NCBI GenBank assembly: GCA_017411805.1
Contig: JAFQPI010000057.1
Span: 1-42,718 of the forward strand
Length of the DNA stretch: 42,718 bases
Reading direction: 5' to 3'
DNA from: Clostridia bacterium
GTDB lineage: Bacteria > Bacillota > Clostridia > Oscillospirales > CAG-272
Shown here: positions 8,878 to 16,707 of the stretch, piece by piece
Position numbering within the stretch: the stretch's first letter is position 1
Layout of the letters: each line of letters begins with the position of its first letter
Made by a program: the position numbers and the translations under genes
The notes under the pieces: model-generated
What the model was told of the DNA's origin: nothing
What the model saw: the letters and a program-made list of their open reading frames with translations, nothing else
Database searches by the model: none

Positions 8878-9648
8878 TCATATTTCCGCGATCATTCCGT
8901 CATGGCAGATAACGATCGGCATATTGTACGTTTTGGCAAATTCGGCGGTCAGACTTTCGGCGGCGGGACGGTCGTCGATGATCTCCCTGCCGTGGTGGTT
9001 GAAATACAGCTTCTCAACGCCTCGCGCCGCCGCGTATTCACAAACGTCAATGACCTTGTGGTGACCCGTTTCCATGATCAGTACGTCAACGCCCGCGCCG
9101 ATGAGCGGATCGAGCTCGTAGGGACTTCTGACGTCGCCCGAGAAGACGATCTTCTTTCCCTCGGCTTCGATCAAGAAGGAGAAGGAGTTGAGTTCTGTCG
9201 TGCTTATATGGCAGTTGTGCTGAGCAGTTACTCGCAAGTTTTTGTCCTCAAAGATCACTCCGTCGCGGATCTGATGCTCGTTGAGAGTGAAATGCATTCT
9301 GCCTTTTAGGGTGGAGATCTTTATGACCGCATCAAGGATATCGCGGTCGGGGAGAAAGATCTCAAGAGAATTTCCGTTTTGAAGTTCCATTCCGTATCTC
9401 TTGATCAGCTTGTTCATGCAGGAGAAGAGATTCGGCATGCCGCCGATGTGGTCGATATGCGGATGCGAGACGAAGAGAGCCTCGGTTTTCATGATATCCA
9501 TACCCGAGGTGTGCGCCGTGTAGGCGCAGGACTCGCCCGCGTCAAACCAATAATATGTACCGCCTATTTCAAAAACGAGCGAGCAATGATGCATACCCGC
9601 GATCGGTTCCGTGCCCGAGCAGGTGCCGAGAAAATGAATTTTAACCAT
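8878..9648 (-). CDS. MBL-fold metallohydrolase, RNase Z-like
   Basis: A 256-residue metallo-beta-lactamase-fold hydrolase. It opens with HFLGTCSGTEP and carries the zinc motif SHPHIDHIGG (HxHxDH), then FSFLIEAEGKKIVFSGDVR with the bridging Asp, and a late His in YFNHHG. This arrangement fits the RNase Z/beta-lactamase-B2 group, which contains phosphodiesterases and lactonases. It is the first gene of a leftward group (M20 amidohydrolase next, with stop and possible start overlapping), so it may act on a related small metabolite. RBS GGAGGC lies before the ATG. It differs from the two PhnP-like MBL proteins elsewhere in the window by lacking their Cys cluster. Confidence 0.8.
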   Translation of the reverse strand: MVKIHFLGTCSGTEPIAGMHHCSLVFEIGGTYYWFDAGESCAYTAHTSGMDIMKTEALFVSHPHIDHIGGMPNLFSCMNKLIKRYGMELQNGNSLEIFLPDRDILDAVIKISTLKGRMHFTLNEHQIRDGVIFEDKNLRVTAQHNCHISTTELNSFSFLIEAEGKKIVFSGDVRSPYELDPLIGAGVDVLIMETGHHKVIDVCEYAAARGVEKLYFNHHGREIIDDRPAAESLTAEFAKTYNMPIVICHDGMIAEI

Positions 9649-9677
9649 GGCTTGCCTCCGTATTCATTCTATAAATA

Positions 9678-9706
9678 ATAATACCACATTATCCGCGATT
9701 TGTCAA
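9678..9706 (-). promoter_or_regulatory. Promoter of the MBL/M20 group
   Basis: On the minus strand: -35 TTGACA (9701-9706), 17-bp spacer ending TGG, -10 TATTAT (9678-9683). It lies 30 nt before the ATG at 9648. Confidence 0.75.
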
Positions 9707-9724
9707 GAACGAGACGAAAAGAGC

Positions 9725-9772
9725 CGATGCTTTGGCGTGATACTCCAAACGGAGTATCACGCCAAAGCATCG
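9725..9772. terminator. Perfect 22-bp hairpin after the ABC operon
   Basis: Positions 9725-9746 pair without mismatch with 9751-9772 around the loop AAAC. A short T-run follows on each strand (TTTTG rightward, CTCTTTTC leftward). It probably ends the leftward ABC transporter transcript. Confidence 0.75.
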
Positions 9773-9781
9773 TTTTGTAGA

Positions 9782-10543
9782 TCATTTTTCTCCCGCGGAG
9801 AGGAAGGCGCGGAGCTTTTCGCTTCTCGGAGAAGAGAAGACTTCTTCGGGTGTGCCCTCTTCCTCGATAATTCCGTCCGAAATGAATATCACGCGGTCGG
9901 ATACGTTACGGGCAAATTCCATTTCGTGCGTGACGATGATCATCGTGCGCTCCGAGTCCTTGAGCGAGCGGATGACTCGCAACACCTCTCCCGTAAGCTC
10001 GGGATCAAGGGAGGACGTGGGTTCGTCGAAGCAGAGAATGTCGGGCGAGAGCATGAGTGCGCGCGCGATGGCAACACGCTGCTGCTGACCGCCCGAAAGC
10101 TGACAAGGGTACGCGGTCGCCTTTTCGGTAAGCCCGACGGTGGCGAGGAGCTTTTCAGCCCTTGCGCGGATATCGTCAAGGCTCTCGCCATTCTTTTGCC
10201 TTTTTGCGCGGAGCTTGGGAGCGAGCATGAGGTTTTCTATGACGTTGTATTGAGGGAAGAGATTGAACTGCTGAAATACCAGACCAAAGGAAAGCTGCGC
10301 TTCGGGTGACATGACCGGCTTTTCACCTTCGTTTGCAGAGTAAACGGTTTCCCCCGCGACTATGATCTCGCCGCTGTTGGCTTTCTCAAGAAAATTGAGA
10401 CAGCGGAGGAGAGTCGTTTTGCCGCCTCCCGAAGAGCCGATAATGGAGAGGACCTCGCCCTTTTTGAGGCTCAGATCGATGCCCTTCAATACTTCGATAT
10501 CTCCGAAACGCTTGCGGAGGTTTTTAATCTCAAGAATCTTCAT
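9782..10543 (-). CDS. Amino-acid ABC transporter ATP-binding protein
   Basis: A 253-residue ATPase of the polar-amino-acid (GlnQ/HisP) family that powers uptake from the inner face of the membrane. Walker A is GSSGGGKTT (about residues 36-44), the Q-loop is VFQQFNLFP, the signature is LSGGQQQRVAIARAL, Walker B is ILCFDEPTSSLDP, and the switch His is in VTHEMEFA. A slightly long segment (YSANEGEKPVMSPEAQL) sits before the Q-loop, as in many Clostridial members. RBS AAGGAGGT overlaps the end of the permease gene 12 nt upstream. It is the last gene of the binding protein-permease-ATPase operon. Confidence 0.95.
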   Translation of the reverse strand: MKILEIKNLRKRFGDIEVLKGIDLSLKKGEVLSIIGSSGGGKTTLLRCLNFLEKANSGEIIVAGETVYSANEGEKPVMSPEAQLSFGLVFQQFNLFPQYNVIENLMLAPKLRAKRQKNGESLDDIRARAEKLLATVGLTEKATAYPCQLSGGQQQRVAIARALMLSPDILCFDEPTSSLDPELTGEVLRVIRSLKDSERTMIIVTHEMEFARNVSDRVIFISDGIIEEEGTPEEVFSSPRSEKLRAFLSAGEK

Positions 10544-10555
10544 TCGTGTACCTCC

Positions 10556-11206
10556 TTAAGCCTTGAAGTAATCGAGCTTCTTCTCAAGCCATCCGAAGAA
10601 GAAGGTGAGCAGGGCTGTGAATACCAGATAGTAGATGGCGGTATAGAAGAGCGGCCAGAGCAGACCGGCGTTCTTGATGTATCTTTGAGCAAAGTAGATA
10701 AGCTCATAGTAGGTTACGACGCGGGCAAGTGAGGTGTCCTTGACGAGCGTGATGACCTCGTTTGACATTGGCGCAAGAATGCGCTTGACGACCTGAAGCA
10801 GGATGACCTTGAAGAAGGTCTCACTCTTGGTCATACCGAGGACCTGCCCTGCCTCGTACTGACCCTTGGCGATAGATTCGATTCCTCCGCGGTATATCTC
10901 CGAGAAATAGCAGGCGTAATTGATCGAGAAGGTGATGTAGACCGCGGTGGTTGCCTTCAGCAGCATTTGACCGAAAATCAGTCCCGGTCCGTAGTACACG
11001 GCTATAAGCTGAAGCATAAGCGGCGTTCCTCGGATGACCCAGACGAATGCCCTTGTTATAGCCGCGAGGGGCTTGAACTTTGACATTGAGCCAAAGGCAA
11101 TGATAAGACCGAGCGGCAAAGAGAAGGCAAGAGTCACGAAGAAGATCTTCAGAGTTTCGCCAAAGCCGACCAATAGGTCGAGCGTAATATTAATAAACTG
11201 TTCCAT
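10556..11206 (-). CDS. Amino-acid ABC transporter permease
   Basis: A 216-residue HisM/GlnP-type inner-membrane permease with about five membrane segments. The coupling motif region reads EAGQVLGMTKSETFFKVILLQ, the EAA-loop that docks on the ATPase; I quote it as one segment of 21 or fewer conserved positions but only EAG and Gly-9 later are invariant. The ATG at 11206 is preferred; a TTG three codons earlier is possible and neither has a strong RBS. It sits between the binding-protein gene, from which a GC hairpin separates it, and the ATPase gene. Substrate is predicted to be a polar amino acid from the binding protein's family. Confidence 0.93.
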   Translation of the reverse strand: MEQFINITLDLLVGFGETLKIFFVTLAFSLPLGLIIAFGSMSKFKPLAAITRAFVWVIRGTPLMLQLIAVYYGPGLIFGQMLLKATTAVYITFSINYACYFSEIYRGGIESIAKGQYEAGQVLGMTKSETFFKVILLQVVKRILAPMSNEVITLVKDTSLARVVTYYELIYFAQRYIKNAGLLWPLFYTAIYYLVFTALLTFFFGWLEKKLDYFKA

Positions 11207-11219
11207 ATTCTTCAATAAC

Positions 11220-11239
11220 GCCCGGGGTGTGCCCCGGGC
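11220..11239 (-). promoter_or_regulatory. Intercistronic GC hairpin
   Basis: GCCCGGGG (11220-11227) pairs with 11232-11239 around a 4-nt loop, between the binding-protein stop and the permease start. There is no T-run on the minus strand. Such stems often protect the upstream message and raise binding-protein output over permease; here this is an inference. Confidence 0.6.
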
Positions 11240-11251
11240 ATGATTTTTTGA

Positions 11252-12070
11252 TTAGTTTTTGATGAGAGCCTTGGCGAGGGTGAGGTCAACTACGGCAGCG
11301 GCGGAAGCTCCCGAAAGTACTTCGAGAAGCGCGTCTGTCTGCGCGGTAACGCCCTTATACCCCTCTTTGAGAGAATCATCGGCAAGGATGACCTTTTCGC
11401 CCGCGGAGCCCGCCTCGGCAGCGATTGCCACGCCGTAAAGATCCTTCAATGTCTTGTATTTTTCGGCGTCAGCCTTCTTGATAACGGCTACCTGAGTGTT
11501 GTACATATAGGGAGCCGTGCAATCTGCGGCAGTCTCGATAGCATCCGTGATTGTCATACCGTTCCAAATGCAGTCGATGTCCTTAGCCTCGAGAGCAACG
11601 AGCTTATAATCCCATTCGATCTCCTTGAATTCTGCTTCAACGCCAAGCTTTTCGCATACGGCTCTTGCGTAATCGGCATCAAATCCGATCCATTCGCCGT
11701 TTTCGTCCTTGTAGTCCATGGGCTTGTAATCGGTGATTCCAATCGTGAGCTTGCCCTTGGATTTTACGTAATCATAATCTCCGCTGCCCTCGCAAGGATC
11801 GGCTTTGGGAGTATAGTCTTCTTTACCAACGGCGCCGACTTCGTATTTTGTTGAAAGCGATGCGATGGTGCCGTCGTTCATGAGCTCGACGGTAATATCC
11901 TCGACCTTTCTGGTAAGGTCGGAGCCTGCACGGAAAGCAATTCCGAAATATTCGCGCTCGAGACCGAGATCAAGGATCGCAAGATCATCATAGCTTCCAC
12001 CCTTAGAGCAGGAGGCAAAAGAGGTGCAGAGAAGCGCGAGTGTAAGGAGCATAACAATTAATTTTTTCAT
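11252..12070 (-). CDS. Amino-acid ABC binding lipoprotein, circularly permuted
   Basis: A 272-residue lipoprotein of the SBP_bac_3 (family 3) solute-binding fold, which captures an amino acid outside the membrane. The ATG at 12070 starts the signal peptide MKKLIVMLLTLALL, with lipid Cys21 in FASC. The domain order is rotated. Residues 26-78 (SYDDLAILDLG, EYFGIAFRAGSDL, DGTIASLSTKYE) are the part that normally ends the protein. Residues about 100-272 (GKLTIGITDYKPMDY, GEWIGFDADYARAVCEKLG, DCIWNGMTIT, EAGSAGEK, AAVVDLTLAKALIKN) are the part that normally comes first. Every expected block is present once. It is the first gene of the transporter operon. Confidence 0.85.
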   Translation of the reverse strand: MKKLIVMLLTLALLCTSFASCSKGGSYDDLAILDLGLEREYFGIAFRAGSDLTRKVEDITVELMNDGTIASLSTKYEVGAVGKEDYTPKADPCEGSGDYDYVKSKGKLTIGITDYKPMDYKDENGEWIGFDADYARAVCEKLGVEAEFKEIEWDYKLVALEAKDIDCIWNGMTITDAIETAADCTAPYMYNTQVAVIKKADAEKYKTLKDLYGVAIAAEAGSAGEKVILADDSLKEGYKGVTAQTDALLEVLSGASAAAVVDLTLAKALIKN

Positions 12071-12122
12071 TTTTGAGTACCTACTTTCTTGATTTATCAC
12101 TTTATCTTGTTAAAGTAATAAA

Positions 12123-12151
12123 ATGATACCACTTTTTTGTCTGTTTGTCAA
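12123..12151 (-). promoter_or_regulatory. Promoter of the ABC transporter operon
   Basis: -35 TTGACA (12146-12151), 17-bp spacer ending TGG, -10 TATCAT (12123-12128) on the minus strand. It lies 53 nt before the ATG at 12070. Confidence 0.75.
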
Positions 12152-12184
12152 TACCTTTCGAGAAAAAATATATGAAATAACAAA

Positions 12185-12215
12185 AAATCCAAAGGCAATG
12201 AAAGCCTTTGGATTT
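12185..12215 (-). terminator. Intrinsic terminator of the TPR-DUF1963 gene
   Basis: AAATCCAAAGGC (12185-12196) pairs perfectly with GCCTTTGGATTT (12204-12215); leftward transcripts then read TTTTTTG. It is just past the stop at 12226. Confidence 0.9.
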
Positions 12216-12225
12216 AAATCGGGGA

Positions 12226-13878
12226 TCAATAGCAATCCCAGTTGTACATAACGTCGGAGAAATCGCGCTCGCGGAGTTTGGTGCGCGGGATGAAGAACTG
12301 GCATCCGCCGTCGTCTCCGAACATAATGAGATCCTCTTCCTTGCCGTTCTCATCGGGCATCGAGTGGCTGACGATCTGAAGGAGAAGGGTATCGTATTTG
12401 TGGAGCTCGCTTCCGAAATCGCGCGGGTCGTCCTGCGTAAAGCAAGGGTAACCGCCGATGCGGTGACCGCCGTAGCTGTTTTCCTCGTGGATGAGATCGA
12501 ATTCCTCGTCCGAAATATCGTCGACGCCGTTCTCAAGTCCCGCTTTTTTCAGCGCGGCGTCGACCGCCTCTTCGAATCGGTAGTCGGTAGAAAGGATACT
12601 TCCCATCGCAGGAGAGAGACGGACGGGGAGGGCGCGCATTATCGGGAAATGCGCGGGGATATTCGGATCATCGCGGAGGCTTCCGTCAAATTTGTCCTCG
12701 TCCTCGTCGTAAAGAACGCGAAAATCGTTTTGCACGTTTGGCTCGTCAAGATCAAGACCGTAATAGTCGTTGCCCGAGATATAGAATCGGAGAACGCCTC
12801 GCTCGGGAAAATCGGGTACGCCGCGAACCTCCGAGCACCAGATGGCGGCAAGGAGATGCATCGGATTTCCCTCGCTGTCGAGAGGAACGACCTTATCGAC
12901 GGGCGCGCCGCCGAGTCTCGTCTTGTTCCCATCCTCGGGTGCGGGGAGACGGATCTCAACCATCGGAACAGCCGTATCGCGCTTGATAAAACCGATCGCG
13001 CGCTTGACCTCGTCGCTGACGTCTACGGGCTCAGCAAAGGGATTGACGCCCTTTGCGATGCTGTCAAGTACAGCCATGATCGCATCGGCTTTTCCACCGT
13101 TGGCAACTGCGTGTTCGAAATGTTTCCGGCTTTCCTCGGTCTTTCCGAGGGCGTAGTACGCGACGGTAAGCGCCGTGTCTGCCTGATGCATATTCGATTT
13201 CAGCTCGAGCGAGCGGAGCGCGGGCTCGATGACCTTCTGCCACTGACAAGCCGTGAGATATGCGTGCGCGAGGTTGTTCCATGCGTATGCGCTGTCGGGA
13301 TCAGCCTTGACCGCGTTGTCATAGCAACGCATAGCCTCGGAAGCCTTGCCCGCTTTTTTGTAAAGCAGACCGAGGTTGGACCATGCAGTTCCGTGCTTTG
13401 AGTTATATTTCAGCAGAGTTTCATATTCCTTGATCGCACTATCTGTGGCACCCGAATCCGAGTAGCATAGTGCCTTGAAGAGGAAAACGGCACAGAAATC
13501 GTCCGCAGTATTGCATTTATCCTCAAGCTGTTCGAGGAGCTTGACCGCGTCGCCGTAGCGATTTTCATTGTAAAGCGCGAGAGCGCGCAGAAGCTTTGTC
13601 TTGTGTTTTTTATTGTCAGAGCGCGAAAAGGCGTTTCCGATCTCGTCCTTATATGCTTTTTCATAAATACGCAGAGTTCGGGGAGAAGAAATTCCCGAAA
13701 TGAGACGCACGAGCGAGATCACGAGACCTGCGAGTACTATCAATGCCTTTGCTCCGCTCGAGGAGCTGAATCTCCAGTCGTTTTTTGAGGCATCGGATAT
13801 AAGAAGTGCGGCAAGGGCGACGATCAAGAGTCCGATCACGACCGCAAGAATGATGCGAAGCTTGGCGTTTTTATCCAT
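12226..13878 (-). CDS. Membrane-anchored TPR protein with C-terminal DUF1963 (YwqG) domain
   Basis: A 550-residue fusion. Two hydrophobic segments (about 7-27 and 43-62) anchor it. Residues about 85-275 form tetratricopeptide repeats (AWSNLGLLYKKAGKASEAM and AWNNLAHAYLTACQWQKV are clear units). Residues about 310-550 match the YwqG/DUF1963 type: KTRLGGAP, LLAAIWCSEV, GVLRFYISG, HRIGGYP, and LIMFGDDGGCQFFI near the end. YwqG domains are of unknown biochemical role, and a TPR-YwqG join is uncommon to me. Its start directly follows the metallophosphatase stop (13879), so the two are co-transcribed. A role as a membrane-linked scaffold is only an inference. Confidence 0.75.
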   Translation of the reverse strand: MDKNAKLRIILAVVIGLLIVALAALLISDASKNDWRFSSSSGAKALIVLAGLVISLVRLISGISSPRTLRIYEKAYKDEIGNAFSRSDNKKHKTKLLRALALYNENRYGDAVKLLEQLEDKCNTADDFCAVFLFKALCYSDSGATDSAIKEYETLLKYNSKHGTAWSNLGLLYKKAGKASEAMRCYDNAVKADPDSAYAWNNLAHAYLTACQWQKVIEPALRSLELKSNMHQADTALTVAYYALGKTEESRKHFEHAVANGGKADAIMAVLDSIAKGVNPFAEPVDVSDEVKRAIGFIKRDTAVPMVEIRLPAPEDGNKTRLGGAPVDKVVPLDSEGNPMHLLAAIWCSEVRGVPDFPERGVLRFYISGNDYYGLDLDEPNVQNDFRVLYDEDEDKFDGSLRDDPNIPAHFPIMRALPVRLSPAMGSILSTDYRFEEAVDAALKKAGLENGVDDISDEEFDLIHEENSYGGHRIGGYPCFTQDDPRDFGSELHKYDTLLLQIVSHSMPDENGKEEDLIMFGDDGGCQFFIPRTKLRERDFSDVMYNWDCY

Positions 13879-15738
13879 TTATTTTTCCTTTCGCTTGATA
13901 CAGATCGGAATTCCGAGAATAACGATGACTGCGGCAGATACGGCAACTGCAGCGCCGCATCCGCTTTTTTCGGGTGCGGGAGCATCGGTTGCGGGCTCTG
14001 TGGGTGCATCTGTCGCGGGCGCGAGGGTGGTATCCTCCGCAGTTGTTTCTTCTTCGGACTTACCGAAGGTAAAGGAGAGAGTCTTGTTGGATTCGGCAAA
14101 GTATTTTTCAAAGACCGTTGAATAATATTCTACCTTTGCGTGGTTGCCGTCCTCGGTGAAGTACATCAGACCGACTGCTCCCATTCCTCCGAGCTTGTTG
14201 CAGGTTGACTGAGGATCCATAAGCACCTGATAAACGGTGTTGCCCGCATCGCCCTCTCTGGGGGCTGAGACGATTGAATCGTGGTGCATATGTCCGCTGA
14301 CTATCATATCTACGTTTTCGTGCTTACTGACGAGCTTTTCCCACATATCCTCGCCGCTGTTGAGCTGTGATTCGTAGGTGTCGGGGGATGCATAGTCATT
14401 CGTGTCAAGGGTGGTTCCGTCTGCGTTGAGATAGCCGTGCGTTACGAGGATGCCTCTGTGCTCGGGATGTGCGTCGAGAACTTCGCCCGCCCAATTGAGG
14501 ATATCATCTGTCGCGCCGAAGTCGAGGTTGATGATTATGTATTTTACCTCTCCGACGCTGAAGGTGAGATAGGTGTTGCGCACGGAATCTTCGTTGAAGA
14601 ATCCGCCCGTGGACGCAACGTGCTGATAATAATAGCCTGTTTTAGGCGCGTATTTCTGGTCGAAATATTCGATCTTGTTGTTCTTGAGTGTATCGTGATT
14701 GCCGCAGACAAGGGAATAATCGAGATATCCGTTGAGTCTGTTGGTCTGACGAACTACGGTGGACCATTCCTTGACGGAATTGGAATTGGTTATATCGCCA
14801 AGACCGATTGCGTATTTGATATTCCTTGTTTTTGATTCGTTTACAAGGAAGTCAAAGACAGGGGTGAGGTTTTTCGGATATTTCTCGGTCATGTATTGGA
14901 TATCGGGGAGGAATGCGAGAACGTATGAGTATTCATATTCATCCTCCTTGCGGATCTCGTTCATCTCCTCCTCGGTGAGCCACATACGGTAATAGCTCAT
15001 ATCGTAGCCGTTGCCGCTTGCATCAGGGACGTCGGACTTTGATTCAGCCTCGGAAAGCTTGTAGTACATCATAAGATTTTCGTCCGAGACGTCGGGAGCT
15101 TTTCTGTAATCCTCCAAGATCTCCTGATCGCTACGGATATCCGAATATACGGCAACGTCGCCGAGGATCCCGCGAAAGCCCTGTTCGTTGAGCGCGCGGT
15201 AGTCGCCCGCGAGGCAGACCACGTTGTCGATAGCCTCGGGATTTGCCTGATACCAGTTTGAGACGCTCGATGCCTGTTTGAATTGTCCGTTGATATAGCA
15301 GTATACCTGCTTGCCGTCATCTCCCGTGCCGTAGACTATCGAAACGTGCGTCCAAGTATCTGCACGGACAGCTGCCTTGGTGAATTTGTAATCGTGCATG
15401 GTTCCGCTCGGATCGTCGATCAGAAGCCGCGGAACTCCGTTTGTATGGATCTCAAAATTAATGAAATCGTCTTTTGAAAAGCTTTGATAATTTCCGATGA
15501 TAATGCCGCCGCGCTCAGCGTAGACGCTTTTGGGGATGTATACCCAAGCCTCGAAGGTTACGGGCATTTTTTCAAAACGCTTTTCGGTCACGTAGTAGCC
15601 GACGGGGTGGGAGACGTTGTTTGTGGTGGTGCGTTCGAGGGTGATTCCCGAATGCTTCTCGTTGGCTCCGAGGGTGTTAAGTGATATCAGGGACGTAAGA
15701 ATAATTAACGATAGGATCAGAGAGAGTGTTCTTTTCAT
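13879..15738 (-). CDS. Secreted LamG-metallophosphatase with Gly-Cys-Gly anchor
   Basis: A 619-residue exported protein. Residues 1-24 are a signal peptide ending near LGAN. Residues about 30-235 form a LamG/concanavalin-type sandwich (FEAWVYIP, WTHVSIVYG, CYINGQFKQ). Residues about 265-520 are a calcineurin-like phosphoesterase with DIQY, GLGDITN, CGNHD, THGY and SGHMHHD. The tail has Thr/Pro/Ala-rich repeats (ATDAPTEPATDAPAPEK), then SGCGAAVAV, a membrane span and IKRKEK, the Gly-Cys-Gly anchor seen in gut Clostridia. It is likely held on the cell surface to hydrolyse an extracellular phosphoester. RBS AAAGGAGAC precedes the ATG. Confidence 0.85.
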   Translation of the reverse strand: MKRTLSLILSLIILTSLISLNTLGANEKHSGITLERTTTNNVSHPVGYYVTEKRFEKMPVTFEAWVYIPKSVYAERGGIIIGNYQSFSKDDFINFEIHTNGVPRLLIDDPSGTMHDYKFTKAAVRADTWTHVSIVYGTGDDGKQVYCYINGQFKQASSVSNWYQANPEAIDNVVCLAGDYRALNEQGFRGILGDVAVYSDIRSDQEILEDYRKAPDVSDENLMMYYKLSEAESKSDVPDASGNGYDMSYYRMWLTEEEMNEIRKEDEYEYSYVLAFLPDIQYMTEKYPKNLTPVFDFLVNESKTRNIKYAIGLGDITNSNSVKEWSTVVRQTNRLNGYLDYSLVCGNHDTLKNNKIEYFDQKYAPKTGYYYQHVASTGGFFNEDSVRNTYLTFSVGEVKYIIINLDFGATDDILNWAGEVLDAHPEHRGILVTHGYLNADGTTLDTNDYASPDTYESQLNSGEDMWEKLVSKHENVDMIVSGHMHHDSIVSAPREGDAGNTVYQVLMDPQSTCNKLGGMGAVGLMYFTEDGNHAKVEYYSTVFEKYFAESNKTLSFTFGKSEEETTAEDTTLAPATDAPTEPATDAPAPEKSGCGAAVAVSAAVIVILGIPICIKRKEK

Positions 15739-15768
15739 ACGTAGTCTCCTTTACAGTAGATTACAATT

Positions 15769-15797
15769 ATTTTATCATAGAAAGATAATAATATCAA
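15769..15797 (-). promoter_or_regulatory. Promoter of metallophosphatase-TPR operon
   Basis: -35 TTGATA (15792-15797), 17-bp spacer ending TGA, -10 TAAAAT (15769-15774), minus strand. Confidence 0.65.
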
Positions 15798-15811
15798 TAG
15801 ATTTCATATAA

Positions 15812-15836
15812 AAAACACCCCGAGGGGTGCTTTTTT
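15812..15836 (-). terminator. Terminator of the YwaF-type gene
   Basis: CACCCC (15816-15821) pairs with GGGGTG (15824-15829) around a tiny loop; A/T runs lie on both sides, so leftward RNA ends in GTTTTTT. Confidence 0.75.
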
Positions 15837-16593
15837 ATGATTTCTTTTTTGCTTTTCTGTCGATAAGATACCAAGGAAGATACGAAATAAAGAATAGCGC
15901 GGTTACAACGGACGCCATAATGATCAATCTGAGCGCGAAGTTCGGAGGGAGGATATCGAGTATCGAGGGAGTGTCCTCGGGTCGCGCCATAAAGAGATAG
16001 TTTGCGCCGGGGCCAATGATGCGGTTAGCCGCATATGCCACGACAGCAAGAATGGCAAACCAGCTCCACGAACGGAAGATCGACTTTACCGTCGGACGCA
16101 TCTTGTGCACGAATATCATATAGAAAACCCCGACGTATCCGATCAGATGCTCGGTCCAGAACTGATAATAACGGAATCGGGTCGGACCTGTGTAAGTGAT
16201 GACGGTTGGAGTGATGAGCGCGAAGATCGTGCCGCAGAGTGCCCAGAAATAGCAGATATCAAACAGATACTGGTTCTTTCCGACTACCATATAGCTGCCG
16301 AATATGACAGCCCATCCGCAGACTGCTATCGGAAGATGATCAACGGGGTTGGGATTCAGATCCGTGATGCCGACAAGCCGCCAATAGTATGCCATCTCGG
16401 AAATGATCATGATCAAGGCGATTGCGTATCTGAACCTGTGCTCGTTTTTACATGCGGCGAGCTTATCTCTGTATAAGTAAATCAGTGTTATGAGGGCAGC
16501 GGCTACCAGTATGGGAGCGAGATGGGCAAAGGTGAAATTTTCAAACTCGACCTCTGTTCCTTGTCCGAAAAAATAATGGAAAAAGTTTTTCAT
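15835..16593 (-). CDS. YwaF/TIGR02206-type integral membrane protein
   Basis: A 252-residue membrane protein with seven likely spans (near 22-40, 56-72, 88-105, 113-133, 148-165, 178-195, 222-243). The pattern of HLAPILVAAAL, DHLPIAVCGWA and WTEHLIGYVGVFYMI matches the YwaF family (TIGR02206), whose function is not established. RBS AGGCGGAC precedes the ATG. It is a single-gene unit with its own promoter and a terminator right at its stop. Confidence 0.8.
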   Translation of the reverse strand: MKNFFHYFFGQGTEVEFENFTFAHLAPILVAAALITLIYLYRDKLAACKNEHRFRYAIALIMIISEMAYYWRLVGITDLNPNPVDHLPIAVCGWAVIFGSYMVVGKNQYLFDICYFWALCGTIFALITPTVITYTGPTRFRYYQFWTEHLIGYVGVFYMIFVHKMRPTVKSIFRSWSWFAILAVVAYAANRIIGPGANYLFMARPEDTPSILDILPPNFALRLIIMASVVTALFFISYLPWYLIDRKAKKKS

Positions 16594-16624
16594 GATGAGT
16601 CCGCCTAACTAAGTATATAAATCA

Positions 16625-16653
16625 ATTATACCATATTTTTTGGAATATGTAAA
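16625..16653 (-). promoter_or_regulatory. Promoter of the YwaF-type gene
   Basis: -35 TTTACA (16648-16653), 17-bp spacer ending TGG, -10 TATAAT (16625-16630), minus strand. Confidence 0.75.
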
Positions 16654-16662
16654 TAGAAAAAT

Positions 16663-16698
16663 GAAAAAATGCCGACAGTCTTTCAAAAGACGGCCGGC
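16663..16698 (-). terminator. Terminator of the SDR gene at 16708
   Basis: A 12-pair stem (16671-16682 with 16687-16698, with one mismatch and one GU pair), then leftward ATTTTTTCATTTTT. Confidence 0.75.
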
Positions 16699-16707
16699 AA
16701 TATAGAT

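Noticed and set aside
7535-8881. Longer start for the M20 amidohydrolase
   Set aside because: The ATG at 8881 has no good RBS, while AAGGA lies 9 nt before 8863. The longer start remains possible because it would overlap the upstream stop.
12208-13401. 397-codon frame opposite the TPR-DUF1963 gene
   Set aside because: The sense strand carries recognisable TPR and YwqG motifs; this is a shadow.
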